Counted from the first letter of the stretch, positions 38,617-49,017 are shown. The stretch: DNA of 64,000 nt from Geosporobacter ferrireducens (GCF_001750685.1 NZ_CP017269.1:1963416-2027415), one strand, 5' to 3'. Notes: generated by a model from the letters alone, not told the origin. Numbers and translations are program-made.

Positions 38617-39912
38617 TCATATTGTCAAGATACCAAACATACCCATTGTTGCTAAGATAGCACATAGTATAGGTATAGCTATAGATACTGGAATCATCCA
38701 ATTTGTTAATTGTTCTTTAACTTTGGCATCGGGACATCCTGCAATTACCATTGCTCCACCTGTCGAGAATGGAGAAAGGGCAGAAGCCATAGCTCCAATG
38801 AAGATGCAAGAAAACATCATAACCGGATTTAAGCTCAATGATTCAGCCAATAGGGGTACTAATGGATACATTAATGGGCATACTACTGATGTTCCGCTTG
38901 AGAAAAAACTCAGGAATGAAGCGAATAGTACTAGCATTGCTGGTACCATAAATGTAGGTACACTATTTGTCAACATACTAGAAATTGCATCAATTAACCC
39001 AGCCTCTCTTGCTACGCTTAATAACATTGCAACTCCAGCAATCATCAAGATAGGATTCATCGGTAATTTTTTAATGACTTGCTTTTCATCACCAATCTTT
39101 AATACTACTGCTAAGATGGCTGCAATAATCATAACCGATTGTGGCTGTGCAAATGTAGCCAGTTGAGATATCAAAGTATTTCCTTTCACCCAAGTATTTA
39201 AAATGGTAGGCACAATCATAAGTAAAAATGCTATACTAATTAATATCATTGTTTTCATTTGTATCGTATTAAATGGCTCTGGTTTTTCCACTGCTACTTT
39301 TTTGGCCTTATATCCTTTAAAAAACACATATGCAATTGCTATTATTAAAACTCGATTTAAAACACTTGTGGCCCATACATTTAATGCCATTTGAAAAGCA
39401 CTGTCTCCATAACCTGCTGCCTCAATTAAGTTTTTAGAAATGACGCCTCCAAAACCATTGATAGGATTATCCCCACCAATTAAGGTAGCAGATCCGATCG
39501 TAACTGCAAGGAGAATTGGATGAATTCCTGCAGAAAGTCCCATTGCAAACGCTAGTGGACCCACAATAGCCGGTGTAGAAGCACCTGCTCCCCAAAATGC
39601 CACCACAGCGCTTACTAAAGCAATTACCCAAGGGATTAGTTTAGCATTCCCATTCATTGCATACAGTAGCTTTTTCCCTACTAATTCCATTGTTCCATTA
39701 TCAGTAGCATAAGTGAAAAAAAGCGAGATTGCAATTAAGAAGAAGACGATATTTGTTGGCCAGAAAGCAATAATTTGCGGTACCTTTAAACCCATCGCGA
39801 AAACGCCAATGACAAAAGCAAATCCCATTGCAAGAATGCCTGTATTAAATTTAAACTTCCAACCTAATACAATAGAAACAACGATTGCTATCAAACATAT
39901 CCACAGTACCAT
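38617..39912 (-). CDS. MatC-like carboxylate permease 3
   Basis: Third paralogous MatC-like carrier, 431 residues, with the DNGTMELVGKKLLYAMNG loop, a GAGASTPAIVGPLAFAMG segment and the SALSPFSTGGAM loop. The start is the ATG giving MVLWICL behind GGGGGTT; an ATG at 39927 would include that site. It follows GRE 3 by 39 bp. It is the most diverged of the three carriers, consistent with its partner GRE 3 having separate regulation. Confidence 0.82.
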   Translation of the reverse strand: MVLWICLIAIVVSIVLGWKFKFNTGILAMGFAFVIGVFAMGLKVPQIIAFWPTNIVFFLIAISLFFTYATDNGTMELVGKKLLYAMNGNAKLIPWVIALVSAVVAFWGAGASTPAIVGPLAFAMGLSAGIHPILLAVTIGSATLIGGDNPINGFGGVISKNLIEAAGYGDSAFQMALNVWATSVLNRVLIIAIAYVFFKGYKAKKVAVEKPEPFNTIQMKTMILISIAFLLMIVPTILNTWVKGNTLISQLATFAQPQSVMIIAAILAVVLKIGDEKQVIKKLPMNPILMIAGVAMLLSVAREAGLIDAISSMLTNSVPTFMVPAMLVLFASFLSFFSSGTSVVCPLMYPLVPLLAESLSLNPVMMFSCIFIGAMASALSPFSTGGAMVIAGCPDAKVKEQLTNWMIPVSIAIPILCAILATMGMFGILTI

Positions 39913-39951
39913 AAAACAACCCCCCATTTTTATAATTCCTTATCCCTACTT

Positions 39952-42354
39952 TTATATATTTTTAAATCCTGTACGATTAATTACTTCATCTTGCACCTCC
40001 TTTGTAAGTGCTGTAAAGTATGCACTATAGCCCGCTACACGAACTACTACGTCTCTATAGTCATCTGGATTTTTTTGTGCCTCAATGAGCGTTTCTTGAT
40101 CTATAACATTGAACTGGATGTGTTTCCCCCCATTTGTAAAATATGTCTTCATCACAGAAGCTAGCTTGTATAAATCTTCGTCTCTTTGCAGTGCAGTAGG
40201 ATGAAATTTCATATTCAACAATGTAGCTTGATATTCATCCTGATTAATCTTCATAGCACTATGAAGTACAGCCAATGGTCCATTCATGTCCCTTCCTTGC
40301 ATCGGCGACATACTTCCATCCGCAAGAATCGTCTTAGCCTTTCTTCCGTCCGGCAATGCTCCTACGGCTAATCCACCTGGCTGATGGGCAGTAATCGAAA
40401 TTGCGGTTGGAACAACATAACCTCCATATGCATGTTCAATGGTAGACAATAATTTTGCATATTGCTGATAAATATTACTTGCAATCAGATCCGGCAAGGC
40501 CTCATTATTACCATATTTAGGTACACGGAGAAAATCTTTATGCATCTGCTCATAACCTATCCAGTCTGCTTCTAAAGCTTCCATTAATTGGGACATTGTA
40601 TATTTCTTTTTATCAAATACCAAATCTTTAACTGCTGCCATGGAATCAGCAACATTAATAACTCCTACTGCAACAAGGCATGCCGCATTATCAAAGTCAA
40701 AGGTACGATTTAGCATGTCTTTTCCTAATTTGATACCATCCTTCATAAGAGATGATCTGAATGGATCTGGGAAAAGGGCTCTTTGAGAAATCATTTCTAC
40801 ATTACATCGTTCTGCAGCCAAATGGAGCAGATAATCCATTTGCTTATAGAATGCTTTTTCATATTCTTCAAAAGTTTTAAACTCAGTAACTGTGCCTGTC
40901 TCAATACCCACCATTTCCTTTGAAAATGGACAATAGCCATTGTGCATAAAAATATCGAAAGCTTCTGCAACAATAAACATAATTGCTGTCTGGGTCCTTG
41001 TCAAAGCTGGTATGTTGCCATCGAGGCATCCTGTCATTGCATAATCTCTCGCATCCTCTGTTGCACAGCCATGTTTTTCAAAAAACTTGATATAACTCTC
41101 ATCTCCAACAAATGCTGGCATTCCAAGTCCCGTACGAACTACTTTTAATCCTTCAACAATCAAATCAAGACTGGTATCTTTATGTACGCGCAAGGTACAA
41201 GTAAAATGGGGTAATTGTGTATCTAGCGCTGACTTCATCACTAAGCTAGTCAGTTCATTTGCGGCATCACTGCCATCTGCTTTAACACCGCCTAATGTCC
41301 AATTGTGCCATTTTGCCATACCTGCATTTTTCTTTCGGTTTGCTTTTCCAGATACACGATTCATTTTCATTTCTTTAATACGAAGAAGTTCAATGAGCTC
41401 TATTACTTCTTCATCGGTGATCTTACCTTCATCTATGTCCTTTCTATAATAAGGATACATATATTGATCAAACCTTCCAGCTGCTGCAGTTGGTGAAGGG
41501 CAGGCTAATAGGAATGTAAACCAAAAAGATTGAATGGCTTCTTTAAAACTCTCTGCAGGATATTCAGGAACTTTTCTACAGATTTTTGCTATATTAAGTA
41601 GCTCATTCTTTCTTAGGAAATCGTTCTCCTCTTTTGCAAGCTTTTCTGCAAGTTCTGCGTACCGATTTGCAAAACGAATCCAAGCTTCATATACAATAAT
41701 AACAGCTTCCAAAAAATGCTTTTTCTCTATGGAATCTCTTTTAAAATACCTTAGATTTTTAAGCTCTTGTCTGCATTCTTCAATAATAGCTCTTGCTCCT
41801 TTAGTCAATATTTTCTCAAAATCGATTACTACGAGAAAAAATCCAGGTCCAAGCCCCATGCCAGATTGGGCAAAACCACCACCCGAACCACCTTCTTTAT
41901 CTTTCCAAGGTGGCAAGACTACACTAGATTTCATAAAAGGCCATAATCGCTCATCTTCCCCTAGTATTTCTCCCATAGCTTTAACCAGATTACTATTTAA
42001 ACTGCTTCCACTAAATTTATCATTTAGTTCATACAGCTCTTTTTCATCCTCTGGATCAATTGTATAAACCTCGCTCTTTAAGGCTTCTACTTCGTCTGGT
42101 GTCCATATTCCATATTCATAATCTATTTCTAATCCAAAGGGCTTACTCGCACCAGCCCCTGCAATTAGATCATCTTCCTCAATAAAAATAGTGATGTTCT
42201 CTAAAACATTTGCATGAATTTTTGCGCGTCTTATTATTTGGGGCATACCTTCTGTTACTTCCAAAGTTTCATTTGCAATACGGAACTTTTCAATACATAA
42301 TGGATATCTATTAATTCTTAGACGATCCTTCATTCTCTTGACTCGATCATTCAT
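39952..42354 (-). CDS. Glycyl radical enzyme 3 (CXD type)
   Basis: Third glycyl radical enzyme, 800 residues from the ATG giving MNDRVKR, which has GGAGAG upstream (an ATG at 42369 overlaps that site). The radical pair is Gly775 (RVAGYSAYF) and Cys443 (TGCLDGNIPALTR), with Asp445 in the usual Glu position. It resembles GRE 1 more than GRE 2 around the active cysteine (LDGNIP) and in the GSGGGFAQSGMGLGPG loop. It has its own permease and a divergent PucR-type regulator, so it looks like an independently controlled module relying on the single activase 19 kb away. Confidence 0.9.
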   Translation of the reverse strand: MNDRVKRMKDRLRINRYPLCIEKFRIANETLEVTEGMPQIIRRAKIHANVLENITIFIEEDDLIAGAGASKPFGLEIDYEYGIWTPDEVEALKSEVYTIDPEDEKELYELNDKFSGSSLNSNLVKAMGEILGEDERLWPFMKSSVVLPPWKDKEGGSGGGFAQSGMGLGPGFFLVVIDFEKILTKGARAIIEECRQELKNLRYFKRDSIEKKHFLEAVIIVYEAWIRFANRYAELAEKLAKEENDFLRKNELLNIAKICRKVPEYPAESFKEAIQSFWFTFLLACPSPTAAAGRFDQYMYPYYRKDIDEGKITDEEVIELIELLRIKEMKMNRVSGKANRKKNAGMAKWHNWTLGGVKADGSDAANELTSLVMKSALDTQLPHFTCTLRVHKDTSLDLIVEGLKVVRTGLGMPAFVGDESYIKFFEKHGCATEDARDYAMTGCLDGNIPALTRTQTAIMFIVAEAFDIFMHNGYCPFSKEMVGIETGTVTEFKTFEEYEKAFYKQMDYLLHLAAERCNVEMISQRALFPDPFRSSLMKDGIKLGKDMLNRTFDFDNAACLVAVGVINVADSMAAVKDLVFDKKKYTMSQLMEALEADWIGYEQMHKDFLRVPKYGNNEALPDLIASNIYQQYAKLLSTIEHAYGGYVVPTAISITAHQPGGLAVGALPDGRKAKTILADGSMSPMQGRDMNGPLAVLHSAMKINQDEYQATLLNMKFHPTALQRDEDLYKLASVMKTYFTNGGKHIQFNVIDQETLIEAQKNPDDYRDVVVRVAGYSAYFTALTKEVQDEVINRTGFKNI

Positions 42355-42454
42355 AAAAGCACTCTCCATTTCTTTTATTGATTTTCTTTTTCTTAGAAAT
42401 CATCTTACCATCGAACCTGCTGGAAAACAACAAACATCTGTGTTTACAGCTATT

Positions 42455-42513
42455 TGTGTACTAAGTGCACATTTTTTTACTGACCTGATAGATACAATGC
42501 ACAAGTTTTGCAT
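42455..42513. promoter_or_regulatory. Operator-like palindromes between GRE 3 and its divergent regulator
   Basis: TGTGTACTAAGTGCACA (42455-42471) is a 17-bp palindrome with one mismatched pair, and ATGCA-N7-TGCAT (42497-42513) is a second inverted repeat. Both lie in the 243-bp divergent spacer and are candidate binding sites for the PucR-type regulator. Confidence 0.45.
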
Positions 42514-42597
42514 AATTCATTGAATATTCTTATCGTTTCTTATACAATAGATATATTATTAAGTTTGTACTAATTAACTAAAGGAGCTTGATGATCA

Positions 42598-44193
42598 TTG
42601 AATATTTCCTTTATTCTACATAAATTAGGTAATCATATCATAAAAAAAAATATCGGCTTTACCGATTTAGAGGAAATTCTAAGTATCATACTGCTAAAAA
42701 ATCAATCTTCTCTCCCAAAGAATCATTTCTATATTTCTGATAGGACTACATCATTGAGATTATTACAAACTACATCTACTGCACACCCAATTACGATTTT
42801 TTTAGCTATTTCACCCTATCAAAAAAAAGACTGTGTAGACTTTGATTTATATCATCAGCACAATATCATCCAGACTGATTTAGAGCTAATTGATTTATAT
42901 AATTGTCTGAATTTCATTATTGAGGATTATAAGTACTGGTGCTATTCTTTAATGCAGGCCATATGTGATAGGAAAACATTATCCCAGATAGTTGAATTGG
43001 CAACTTCCATGATTAATTCATTGATTTTCATTTTAGATCATGATTATCGTGTCCTATGTGGTAGTGACAGGGAAGACCATTTAGATGATTATTCTGATGA
43101 GATGTTTAAAAATGGAAGCTTTTCATTTCAGCCTACTGAGAGATTAGAAGAATTATTTGAAACTAATCTCGAAGATAATAATTACAAGCTGTATTATTCA
43201 CCAGATACTGGACATTATCATCATTTCTACAAAATGGTTTATAATGATATTGTCATTGCGGTTATACTCTTTATTTCCACTTCATATAATTCTTCTTTAG
43301 ATTTATATTATTATATTTTGGATTTCTCTAAAATCATAAAAAGTTTAGTCGTGGATTTACAAATGAACATGGTAGAACGAGATGCTGCATGTGCTACATT
43401 TTTTAGTGATGTAGTGGAAGGCAATCTTCACAAATCAACTGAGTTTGATCTTCGCCTAAAACTGCTTCCTTATTCACTGAATTCATTCCTAAGCTGTATT
43501 GTCATCCGATTTGACCCTTCGCAGAATAAGGAAAACATACCATATCCACATATTATCAGCGAATTAGAGAAAATCTTTATCAGAGTAAATATTACGGTTT
43601 ATCGAAATGACATCATCCTTATGTATTCACAGAATGAACGTACCTTTAGCAAATTAGAATTTGACTATGAACAGTTTAATGCTTTACTAATCCGTTATAA
43701 TGCACATGCTGGCATTAGCAATGCTTCCAGAAATCATTCTATGCTACGGACTCTATATTTGATTGCCTCTGATACAATTGACTTATCTTATTCATTAGGA
43801 CATTATAAGCTATCAAACCGAATCTTTTCATATGAGGAGTATAGCTTTTACTATATAATTAATTTATGTGCACAAAGCTTTATCCGGCAACATCACCATG
43901 ATGATCTAGGTTACCTAATTCACCCTTCTGTTATTGCTCTCTATCGTTATGATCAGAAGCATCATACTAATCTTAGAGACGTCTTATTCCATTATCTAGT
44001 TAATGGAAAAAGCATTAGTAAAACTGCTAAAGTTATGTATATGCATCGCAATACAGTTATCAATAAGCTAAATAAAATAAATAATATTATCATGATTCCA
44101 CTAGATGATGGGTATTTTCAATCACGACTGATCCTATCTTGCCTTATTGTGCATTATCATGAGAACTATATGAATTCAAAGTTACAATTGTAA
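42598..44193 (+). CDS. PucR/CdaR-type transcriptional regulator
   Basis: Cytoplasmic regulator of 531 residues. The C-terminal end has the PucR-family helix-turn-helix (LRDVLFHYLVNGKSISKTAKVMYMHRNTVINKLNKI, about 475-512). The middle (about 270-420) looks like the GGDEF-related CdaR/PucR domain, and the N-terminal half (about 1-250) is a likely sensor with no family I recognise. The start is TTG with AAAGGAG 11 bases upstream. Its divergent position points to control of GRE 3 and permease 3. The region is AT-rich with an unusual abundance of Tyr, Asn and Ile. Confidence 0.82.
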   Translation: MNISFILHKLGNHIIKKNIGFTDLEEILSIILLKNQSSLPKNHFYISDRTTSLRLLQTTSTAHPITIFLAISPYQKKDCVDFDLYHQHNIIQTDLELIDLYNCLNFIIEDYKYWCYSLMQAICDRKTLSQIVELATSMINSLIFILDHDYRVLCGSDREDHLDDYSDEMFKNGSFSFQPTERLEELFETNLEDNNYKLYYSPDTGHYHHFYKMVYNDIVIAVILFISTSYNSSLDLYYYILDFSKIIKSLVVDLQMNMVERDAACATFFSDVVEGNLHKSTEFDLRLKLLPYSLNSFLSCIVIRFDPSQNKENIPYPHIISELEKIFIRVNITVYRNDIILMYSQNERTFSKLEFDYEQFNALLIRYNAHAGISNASRNHSMLRTLYLIASDTIDLSYSLGHYKLSNRIFSYEEYSFYYIINLCAQSFIRQHHHDDLGYLIHPSVIALYRYDQKHHTNLRDVLFHYLVNGKSISKTAKVMYMHRNTVINKLNKINNIIMIPLDDGYFQSRLILSCLIVHYHENYMNSKLQL

Positions 44194-44270
44194 CTTTAAT
44201 AAATAACCGCAAAAGAGATCTATACTCCGCTGTACTTACGATTATTAATCGCTTTTTATCCATCACGTTT

Positions 44271-44477
44271 TCAAATTGGTTCTTCCTCAACATCAAAACC
44301 AGCAGCTTTTAAGTTTCGATTCTTACGTGTCAGTTCTCTATTCTCCAGTTCAAGCTTTAATAGCTGTGCCAGAAAGTCTGCATAATCCATAGCCTGAATT
44401 TTTGAATAGTTCTCATAGAGGTTTCTGCCAAACCGAAGTTCTTTGCAGTAGTGTTTAATTAAGGCATCCGAGTTCAT
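44271..44477 (-). pseudogene. istB: IS21-type IstB, truncated
   Basis: Only the first 68 residues of an IstB ATPase helper remain (LIKHYCKELRFG...YADFLAQLLKLELENRE), ending soon after the RKNRNLKAAGF segment; the AAA+ core is gone. The start codon overlaps the stop of the IstA remnant (ATGA), the normal IS21 arrangement. Confidence 0.85.
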
Positions 44478-45171
44478 AGTCCTAATCCTCCGGAAGTGAT
44501 CAATTCATCATAGATGTTAATATCTGGAGTGAATCTATTAAGTTCCGGAACTGTATCCGGAAGAGATATATCCATTACCGGCAAACTTGATTTTCGCTTT
44601 TGAATAGCTGTGTATGTCCACCATTGCTGTGTGGGTAGGATATGTTTAGATAATGACCATCATATGTAATTCCATTCTCGATAAATCTTGCTTTGCTAAA
44701 ATCTACTTGAGCTTCTCCTGGAGGATGTGCAAGTGGAAGTGAGCCATTGGTATCCATCTTCAGTTCCTTCTTAAGCTTTGCTACAAAGCTTCTTACTGAC
44801 CTTTCTGAGACATCGAATTCATCGGGATAGATCTCACGCAGCCTATCATATACTCTTTTGGCAGTATGCCGTTGCTTATGGGGTGCCTTCTCATCGTCAG
44901 TCAACCACTTGACTACTAAGTCTCTATAGGGGGACAGTTTTCCTGTTCTGACTTGCTTAGGGCGGACTTCTACATTAAAATTGGCCTTTTGAACATACTT
45001 CTTTACTGTTTCAAAGTCATGACCTGTAATATCTGCTATCTTTCTTAAACTTTTCCCTTCAAATTTCTTCAGATTTCTGATACGATATATTTGCTCCATT
45101 GTTAGCATCTCCTTATGCTCCTTTTCAGTTTGGTCACTAAAAAGGATAGTATTTTTCCGGGGTGCTTGCAA
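44474..45171 (-). pseudogene. istA: IS21-type transposase IstA with an internal deletion
   Basis: The N-terminal 198 residues (helix-turn-helix, RKIADITGHDFETVKKYVQ, then the start of the DDE core, PPGEAQVDFSKARFIENG) run into a stop at 44575. The next 100 bases encode, in another frame, a typical IstA C-terminus (LPDTVPELNRFTPDINIYDEL...), which joins IstB. So the catalytic core is deleted with a frame change at the junction. The element cannot move on its own. Confidence 0.85.
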
Positions 45172-45296
45172 TGGAGTTTTTCCATTTTTTACAGGGATTT
45201 TTAACTTCCGCTGTGCTTGGTTTCTATTCTACCAAAAACAAATAAAATCGTTATCTTGTCATATCTGTTTTAATTTCCTTATTTAATCCTTTATTG

Positions 45297-45319
45297 TATA
45301 TGAGGTAACACCTCATATA
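45297..45319. repeat. Perfect inverted repeat near the IS21 remnant
   Basis: TATATGAGGT and ACCTCATATA with a 3-base spacer. A related, less perfect repeat (ACAACATATGAGG...TATATGTTGT) lies at 45428-45460. Neither is next to a gene end with a T-run in the expected place; they may be remnants of element ends. Confidence 0.45.
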
Positions 45320-45527
45320 ATAATATCATCTCATTCGTTGATTCGCTCAATTTTAATACTTATGAGGTCTATTTGTCATGATATTATTCGCATCATCTAG
45401 ACCCGTTGAAAATATGCAAATTAAAAAACAACATATGAGGTAGCATTCCTTATATGTTGTCTTCGTAATTCGTTTATATATCTCGTTTTCAAGGGTAAAG
45501 TATTTTTTTACAAAAAAGTCACGATAA

Positions 45528-45713
45528 CCCGATCCTGCACCTGCTAGAATCAGTAACGGACCTTCTGTTTTCAGCACTGCTTCTCTCTGTTTATCATTTA
45601 AATGATCTAAATTCATGGATAGACTCCTTTCTACGCTTTGCTCTCTTATCTATCTTATAGGATTTTGTCCATCCTGACAATAAAATCATACATTTTATCA
45701 GAACAAACGTTCC
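45528..45713 (-). repeat. Dispersed repeat, copy 2: truncated pcrA 5' end with promoter and LexA box
   Basis: Matches 8496-8681: promoter, GAACAAACGTTC LexA box (45701-45712), ribosome binding site and the first 30 codons of pcrA (MNLDHLNDKQ...AGAGSG). It then breaks just before the Walker A lysine and runs into unrelated sequence until a stop at 45353. The truncated frame (87 codons) cannot make a helicase. The flanking 45172-45527 holds no gene. Confidence 0.85.
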
Positions 45714-45731
45714 TTTAAAGTTATATAATAG

Positions 45732-45757
45732 AAAAAACCGGTGCTTAACAGCACTGG
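45732..45757 (-). terminator. Terminator after the transmembrane MCP gene
   Basis: CCGGTGCT and AGCACTGG arms with a TAAC loop, followed on the minus strand by TTTTTTC, about 80 bases after the MCP stop. Confidence 0.75.
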
Positions 45758-45836
45758 CTTCTCTCTAGTTTGAGCTTTTATTAAATCTCTTATGTTATTT
45801 TTATATTTATTACTATGCGTTCTCGATGAATCCAAG

Positions 45837-47543
45837 CTACAATTGAAATTGACTTACTATTTCTTTTAGTATTTTTGATGCATTCAGTAATGAATAGGTA
45901 TTTTGTTCAATCATTTCAATCGAACTATTTTGCTGCTGTATGGAAGCAACAGTCTCTTCAATGCCTGCAGAATTTTCTTCAGAAATAGCTGTAATTTGCT
46001 CTATCTCAGCGTTAACAGCATTTCCATTTTCAGATATTTCATTTAAATTTTCAGATATTTGTTTTATTTTTTCAGTCATTGTGATAACTTCATTGTTAAT
46101 TCTTTCAAAGATTTCCCCGGTAGTTTTAATCTGATAAGTTCCATTTTCTATCTCCCCATATCCTTTCTCCAGTGATTCTGCCATTAACTTTGATTCACTT
46201 TGAATACCTAAAACAATATTCGTTATTTCCTTTACAGAACCTCCAACTTGTTCCGCAAGCTTTCTTATTTCCTCCGAAACAACCGCAAAACCTTTTCCCG
46301 CTTCGCCTGCTCTTGCTGCCTCTATAGCTGCATTCAGGGCCAAAAGATTTGTTTGTTCAGCAATTGAATTAATTACTTGAACCAAAGTAGATATTTTTTT
46401 CGAGTTAACATCTAATTGTTTTATCTTCTTAACAGCATCTCCAATAATACTATTTATATGAATCATATTATTAACAGAGATTTTCATCTGTACATTTCCA
46501 TTCTGCACCACACCTATGATGTCCTCTGATGAGTTTTCTAACTCTTCCCTAGTTTCATTTGCTCTCATAATCAATTTTCCTAAATTAAAAATGGAGTTTG
46601 CAATTTCATTCGAAGAATTTGCCTGTGCCTCAACACCTGCTGACATTTCCTCCATTGTTACAGTTATTTGCTCGCTGCCCTGTTTTACCTGAACGGCAAC
46701 TAATCTTAAACTATCCGTTCTATTATCTATATCTGTAGCTGATACAGCAATTTCTTGAATCATATTCCGCAAACTATGCAACATCTCATTCATTGCTGAT
46801 GACAATTGACCGATTTCATCCCGCCCTTGATAATAGATTTCTTCTAAATCAAGCTCTCCTTTTGCAATTTTACTCATCATTTTAACAACTTGATTTAGAT
46901 GAGAACTAATACTTCTACTGATTAAAAGGACAATTGAAATTCCAACTACAGTGGCTAGAGCAGTTGATATGATTAAAATCTTAATCGATTCATCAATTTT
47001 TTTATATGTATCCATCAGAGATTTATGCCGCTGCATATCTACTTCAACTCTTATCTTCTCAAAAACCTGGGTTGTAGGAATTAAAAGCGCACTTATTTTT
47101 ACCTGTCCGTATATGGCATCTTCTATATTATTTTGTTCCATATTTTTAACGATATCACTTTTAAAATAATCATCTATTTGTTTATTATTTTTGCTAATGA
47201 TATCAAAATCAAGTCTTAATTCTGACGTATCCAGTACAGGTATCATTTGAGCTTCTAACTCTTCAAACTCTTTTTTTATTTTATCATATTCGTCTATTAA
47301 TCTGTTCTGTGGAGAATTAACATAATTAGAAGCAATTGCCTGTTTTGTAATGAACAGAGACATCATATGTGTTAGCATAACGGACCTATCGGCAGTAGCC
47401 TCAATAACCGACACAGCTTCTCTATTTTGAAATAGGTAGGTAGATACTAGTCCTGTGGCAGCAACAAATAGCATAACAGCAGTAAACAATGCAGCCATAT
47501 ATTTAAGTCCTAACTTAAGATTTCTCCATTTTATTTTTTTCAT
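45837..47543 (-). CDS. Transmembrane methyl-accepting chemotaxis protein
   Basis: Chemoreceptor of 568 residues. Order: short cytoplasmic N-terminus, TM1 (about 15-37), an extracytoplasmic four-helix-type sensor (about 38-190), TM2 (about 191-213), HAMP, and a long signalling coiled coil with the tip [42 protein letters not shown]. The start is the ATG giving MKKIKWRN behind AAGGAG; an ATG at 47594 has no site and would add 17 residues. Ligand unknown. It stands alone between an IS scar and a coding remnant. Confidence 0.92.
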   Translation of the reverse strand: MKKIKWRNLKLGLKYMAALFTAVMLFVAATGLVSTYLFQNREAVSVIEATADRSVMLTHMMSLFITKQAIASNYVNSPQNRLIDEYDKIKKEFEELEAQMIPVLDTSELRLDFDIISKNNKQIDDYFKSDIVKNMEQNNIEDAIYGQVKISALLIPTTQVFEKIRVEVDMQRHKSLMDTYKKIDESIKILIISTALATVVGISIVLLISRSISSHLNQVVKMMSKIAKGELDLEEIYYQGRDEIGQLSSAMNEMLHSLRNMIQEIAVSATDIDNRTDSLRLVAVQVKQGSEQITVTMEEMSAGVEAQANSSNEIANSIFNLGKLIMRANETREELENSSEDIIGVVQNGNVQMKISVNNMIHINSIIGDAVKKIKQLDVNSKKISTLVQVINSIAEQTNLLALNAAIEAARAGEAGKGFAVVSEEIRKLAEQVGGSVKEITNIVLGIQSESKLMAESLEKGYGEIENGTYQIKTTGEIFERINNEVITMTEKIKQISENLNEISENGNAVNAEIEQITAISEENSAGIEETVASIQQQNSSIEMIEQNTYSLLNASKILKEIVSQFQL

Positions 47544-47590
47544 GTTCACGATCTCTCCTTCTATTTTTAGCACTATATGTTTGTCGCTAA

Positions 47591-47788
47591 TCATATAAAG
47601 GCTTCTGTTGTAAAATTCCCTGATATTACACGTTCATTAATAAGACCCAACAGAGCTTCAATGATAGTAGGATAAAAAACAATACCACTTACCACCCTTG
47701 CAAACTGCAATGCTGCTACTTTTGATGAATCCGTTCCAAAATCAACTGTTTTCTTTGAAATAACTAAGGAGAATCCAAAAATTTCCTT
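47591..47788 (-). pseudogene. Coding-like remnant of unknown family
   Basis: An open stretch of about 66 codons without a start, bounded upstream by an in-frame TAA and ending at TGA (47591-47593). It reads EIFGFSLVISKKTVDFG..., continues with a VAALQFARVVSGIVFYPT segment and ends [16 protein letters not shown]. The composition and smooth codon pattern look like the 3' end of a real gene. No family is recognised. It lies just upstream of the MCP gene, so it may mark the edge of a deletion. Confidence 0.45.
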
Positions 47789-47842
47789 TTATCTAAATAA
47801 AAAAATAAACAGCAAAAACACTTTACCATTTATTTCTTTATT

Positions 47843-48973
47843 TTAAAATTCTATGTCTCTATAGACGATTTCACCATCTCGTACAGTAAGCATATTTCTC
47901 AACAGCTGCTTACCGATCATTCTACCGCCTTCCCAATCCTCAAATAATTCCTCTTTTTCAATGATCTTTAGAATAGCTATGTCTGCACAACTTCCTGGAC
48001 TAAGGCAGCCTATCTCCCCTTCCATACCTATGATACGCGCTGGTGCGCTTGTACATCTTTCTATTATCTCATTTATGCTTAATCCTATATTCAAATACTT
48101 TGAGAGTAAGAACATCATATTAAATATCTGTGGTTTTTTATAAAGGCTTTTCACTGTTAGATCAGTACTGATTACATCAGGTAGGAAACCATCTTTAATT
48201 GCCGCATCAGCAACCTTAAATGCAAAATGGTATCTTGCATTTGCCACGTCAAAAATAACGCCTCGTTGCCTCGCCGCTTTTATTTCGTCATATACTTTTC
48301 CATTTTCATCAATAATCGAATGTCCAATATTATGATATGCATGGGTAACGACATCCCCTTTTCTCAAACAGTTCACCAATTCTGTCATTGTAACAGGAAC
48401 GTCGGTGCTATGAACAACCACGTTAACACCTATGTCCTCTGCCAACTTAATCGTTTCCTTCAATGGCTCTATTCCTAGATCTCCAACCACATCTTTGCTG
48501 AGACGCACCTTTAAACTGATTAGTTCTCCTCTATACTTCTCAAAAAGCCTTTTGATTTTTTTTCTATTAAAATATGCAGGATTTACATTTTCATGGTAAC
48601 TACCGGTCACTAACCCTGCAGAACAAACGTTTAGATAGCATTTGATTCTTAGCTTGCTGCTGTTAATAAAGCCTCTATAATATTCGTAATTCGCACATCC
48701 ACAGCTTCCTGCATCCACTACCGTAGTAATTCCCGAAGAAAAACAAGTTGCCTCAGCAGGAATACCGATTTCTGTTAGTGGATAGATGTGTACATGATAG
48801 TCAATTAGTCCTGGTGTTACTATACAGCCTTTTGCATCAAGAATCTTTTCACCTTCCATATTGCCAAAGCTCCCAATCCCTGCTATTTTTCCATCTTTTA
48901 CTGCGATATCAGCAACTTTGTCAATTTTATTACAGGGGTCTATCACCCGACCATTCTTGATTATGATATCCAT
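47843..48973 (-). CDS. Amidohydrolase / dihydroorotase-like metallohydrolase
   Basis: Zinc-dependent hydrolase of the amidohydrolase superfamily, 376 residues. Metal-ligand motifs are visible: DYHVHIYP, a likely carboxylated Lys in ISLKVRLSKD, VVVHSTDVP, VVTHAYHNIGH and STDLTVK. The C-terminal SAPARIIGMEGEIGCLSPGSCADIAIL segment is typical of hydantoinase/deacetylase relatives. The start is the ATG behind GAGGAG; an in-frame GTG 4 codons earlier abuts that site. It follows tctA but with a terminator between, so expression may be partly uncoupled. Substrate unknown; a cyclic amide or N-acyl compound fits the family. Confidence 0.82.
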   Translation of the reverse strand: MDIIIKNGRVIDPCNKIDKVADIAVKDGKIAGIGSFGNMEGEKILDAKGCIVTPGLIDYHVHIYPLTEIGIPAEATCFSSGITTVVDAGSCGCANYEYYRGFINSSKLRIKCYLNVCSAGLVTGSYHENVNPAYFNRKKIKRLFEKYRGELISLKVRLSKDVVGDLGIEPLKETIKLAEDIGVNVVVHSTDVPVTMTELVNCLRKGDVVTHAYHNIGHSIIDENGKVYDEIKAARQRGVIFDVANARYHFAFKVADAAIKDGFLPDVISTDLTVKSLYKKPQIFNMMFLLSKYLNIGLSINEIIERCTSAPARIIGMEGEIGCLSPGSCADIAILKIIEKEELFEDWEGGRMIGKQLLRNMLTVRDGEIVYRDIEF

Positions 48974-49017
48974 TACAGGAAACACTCCTCACACAATATT
49001 TTAGACTGGATTCATTG

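Noticed and set aside
45297..45460. Repeats near the IS21 scar as a CRISPR array
   Set aside because: Only two unequal inverted repeats with no regular spacers and no cas genes.
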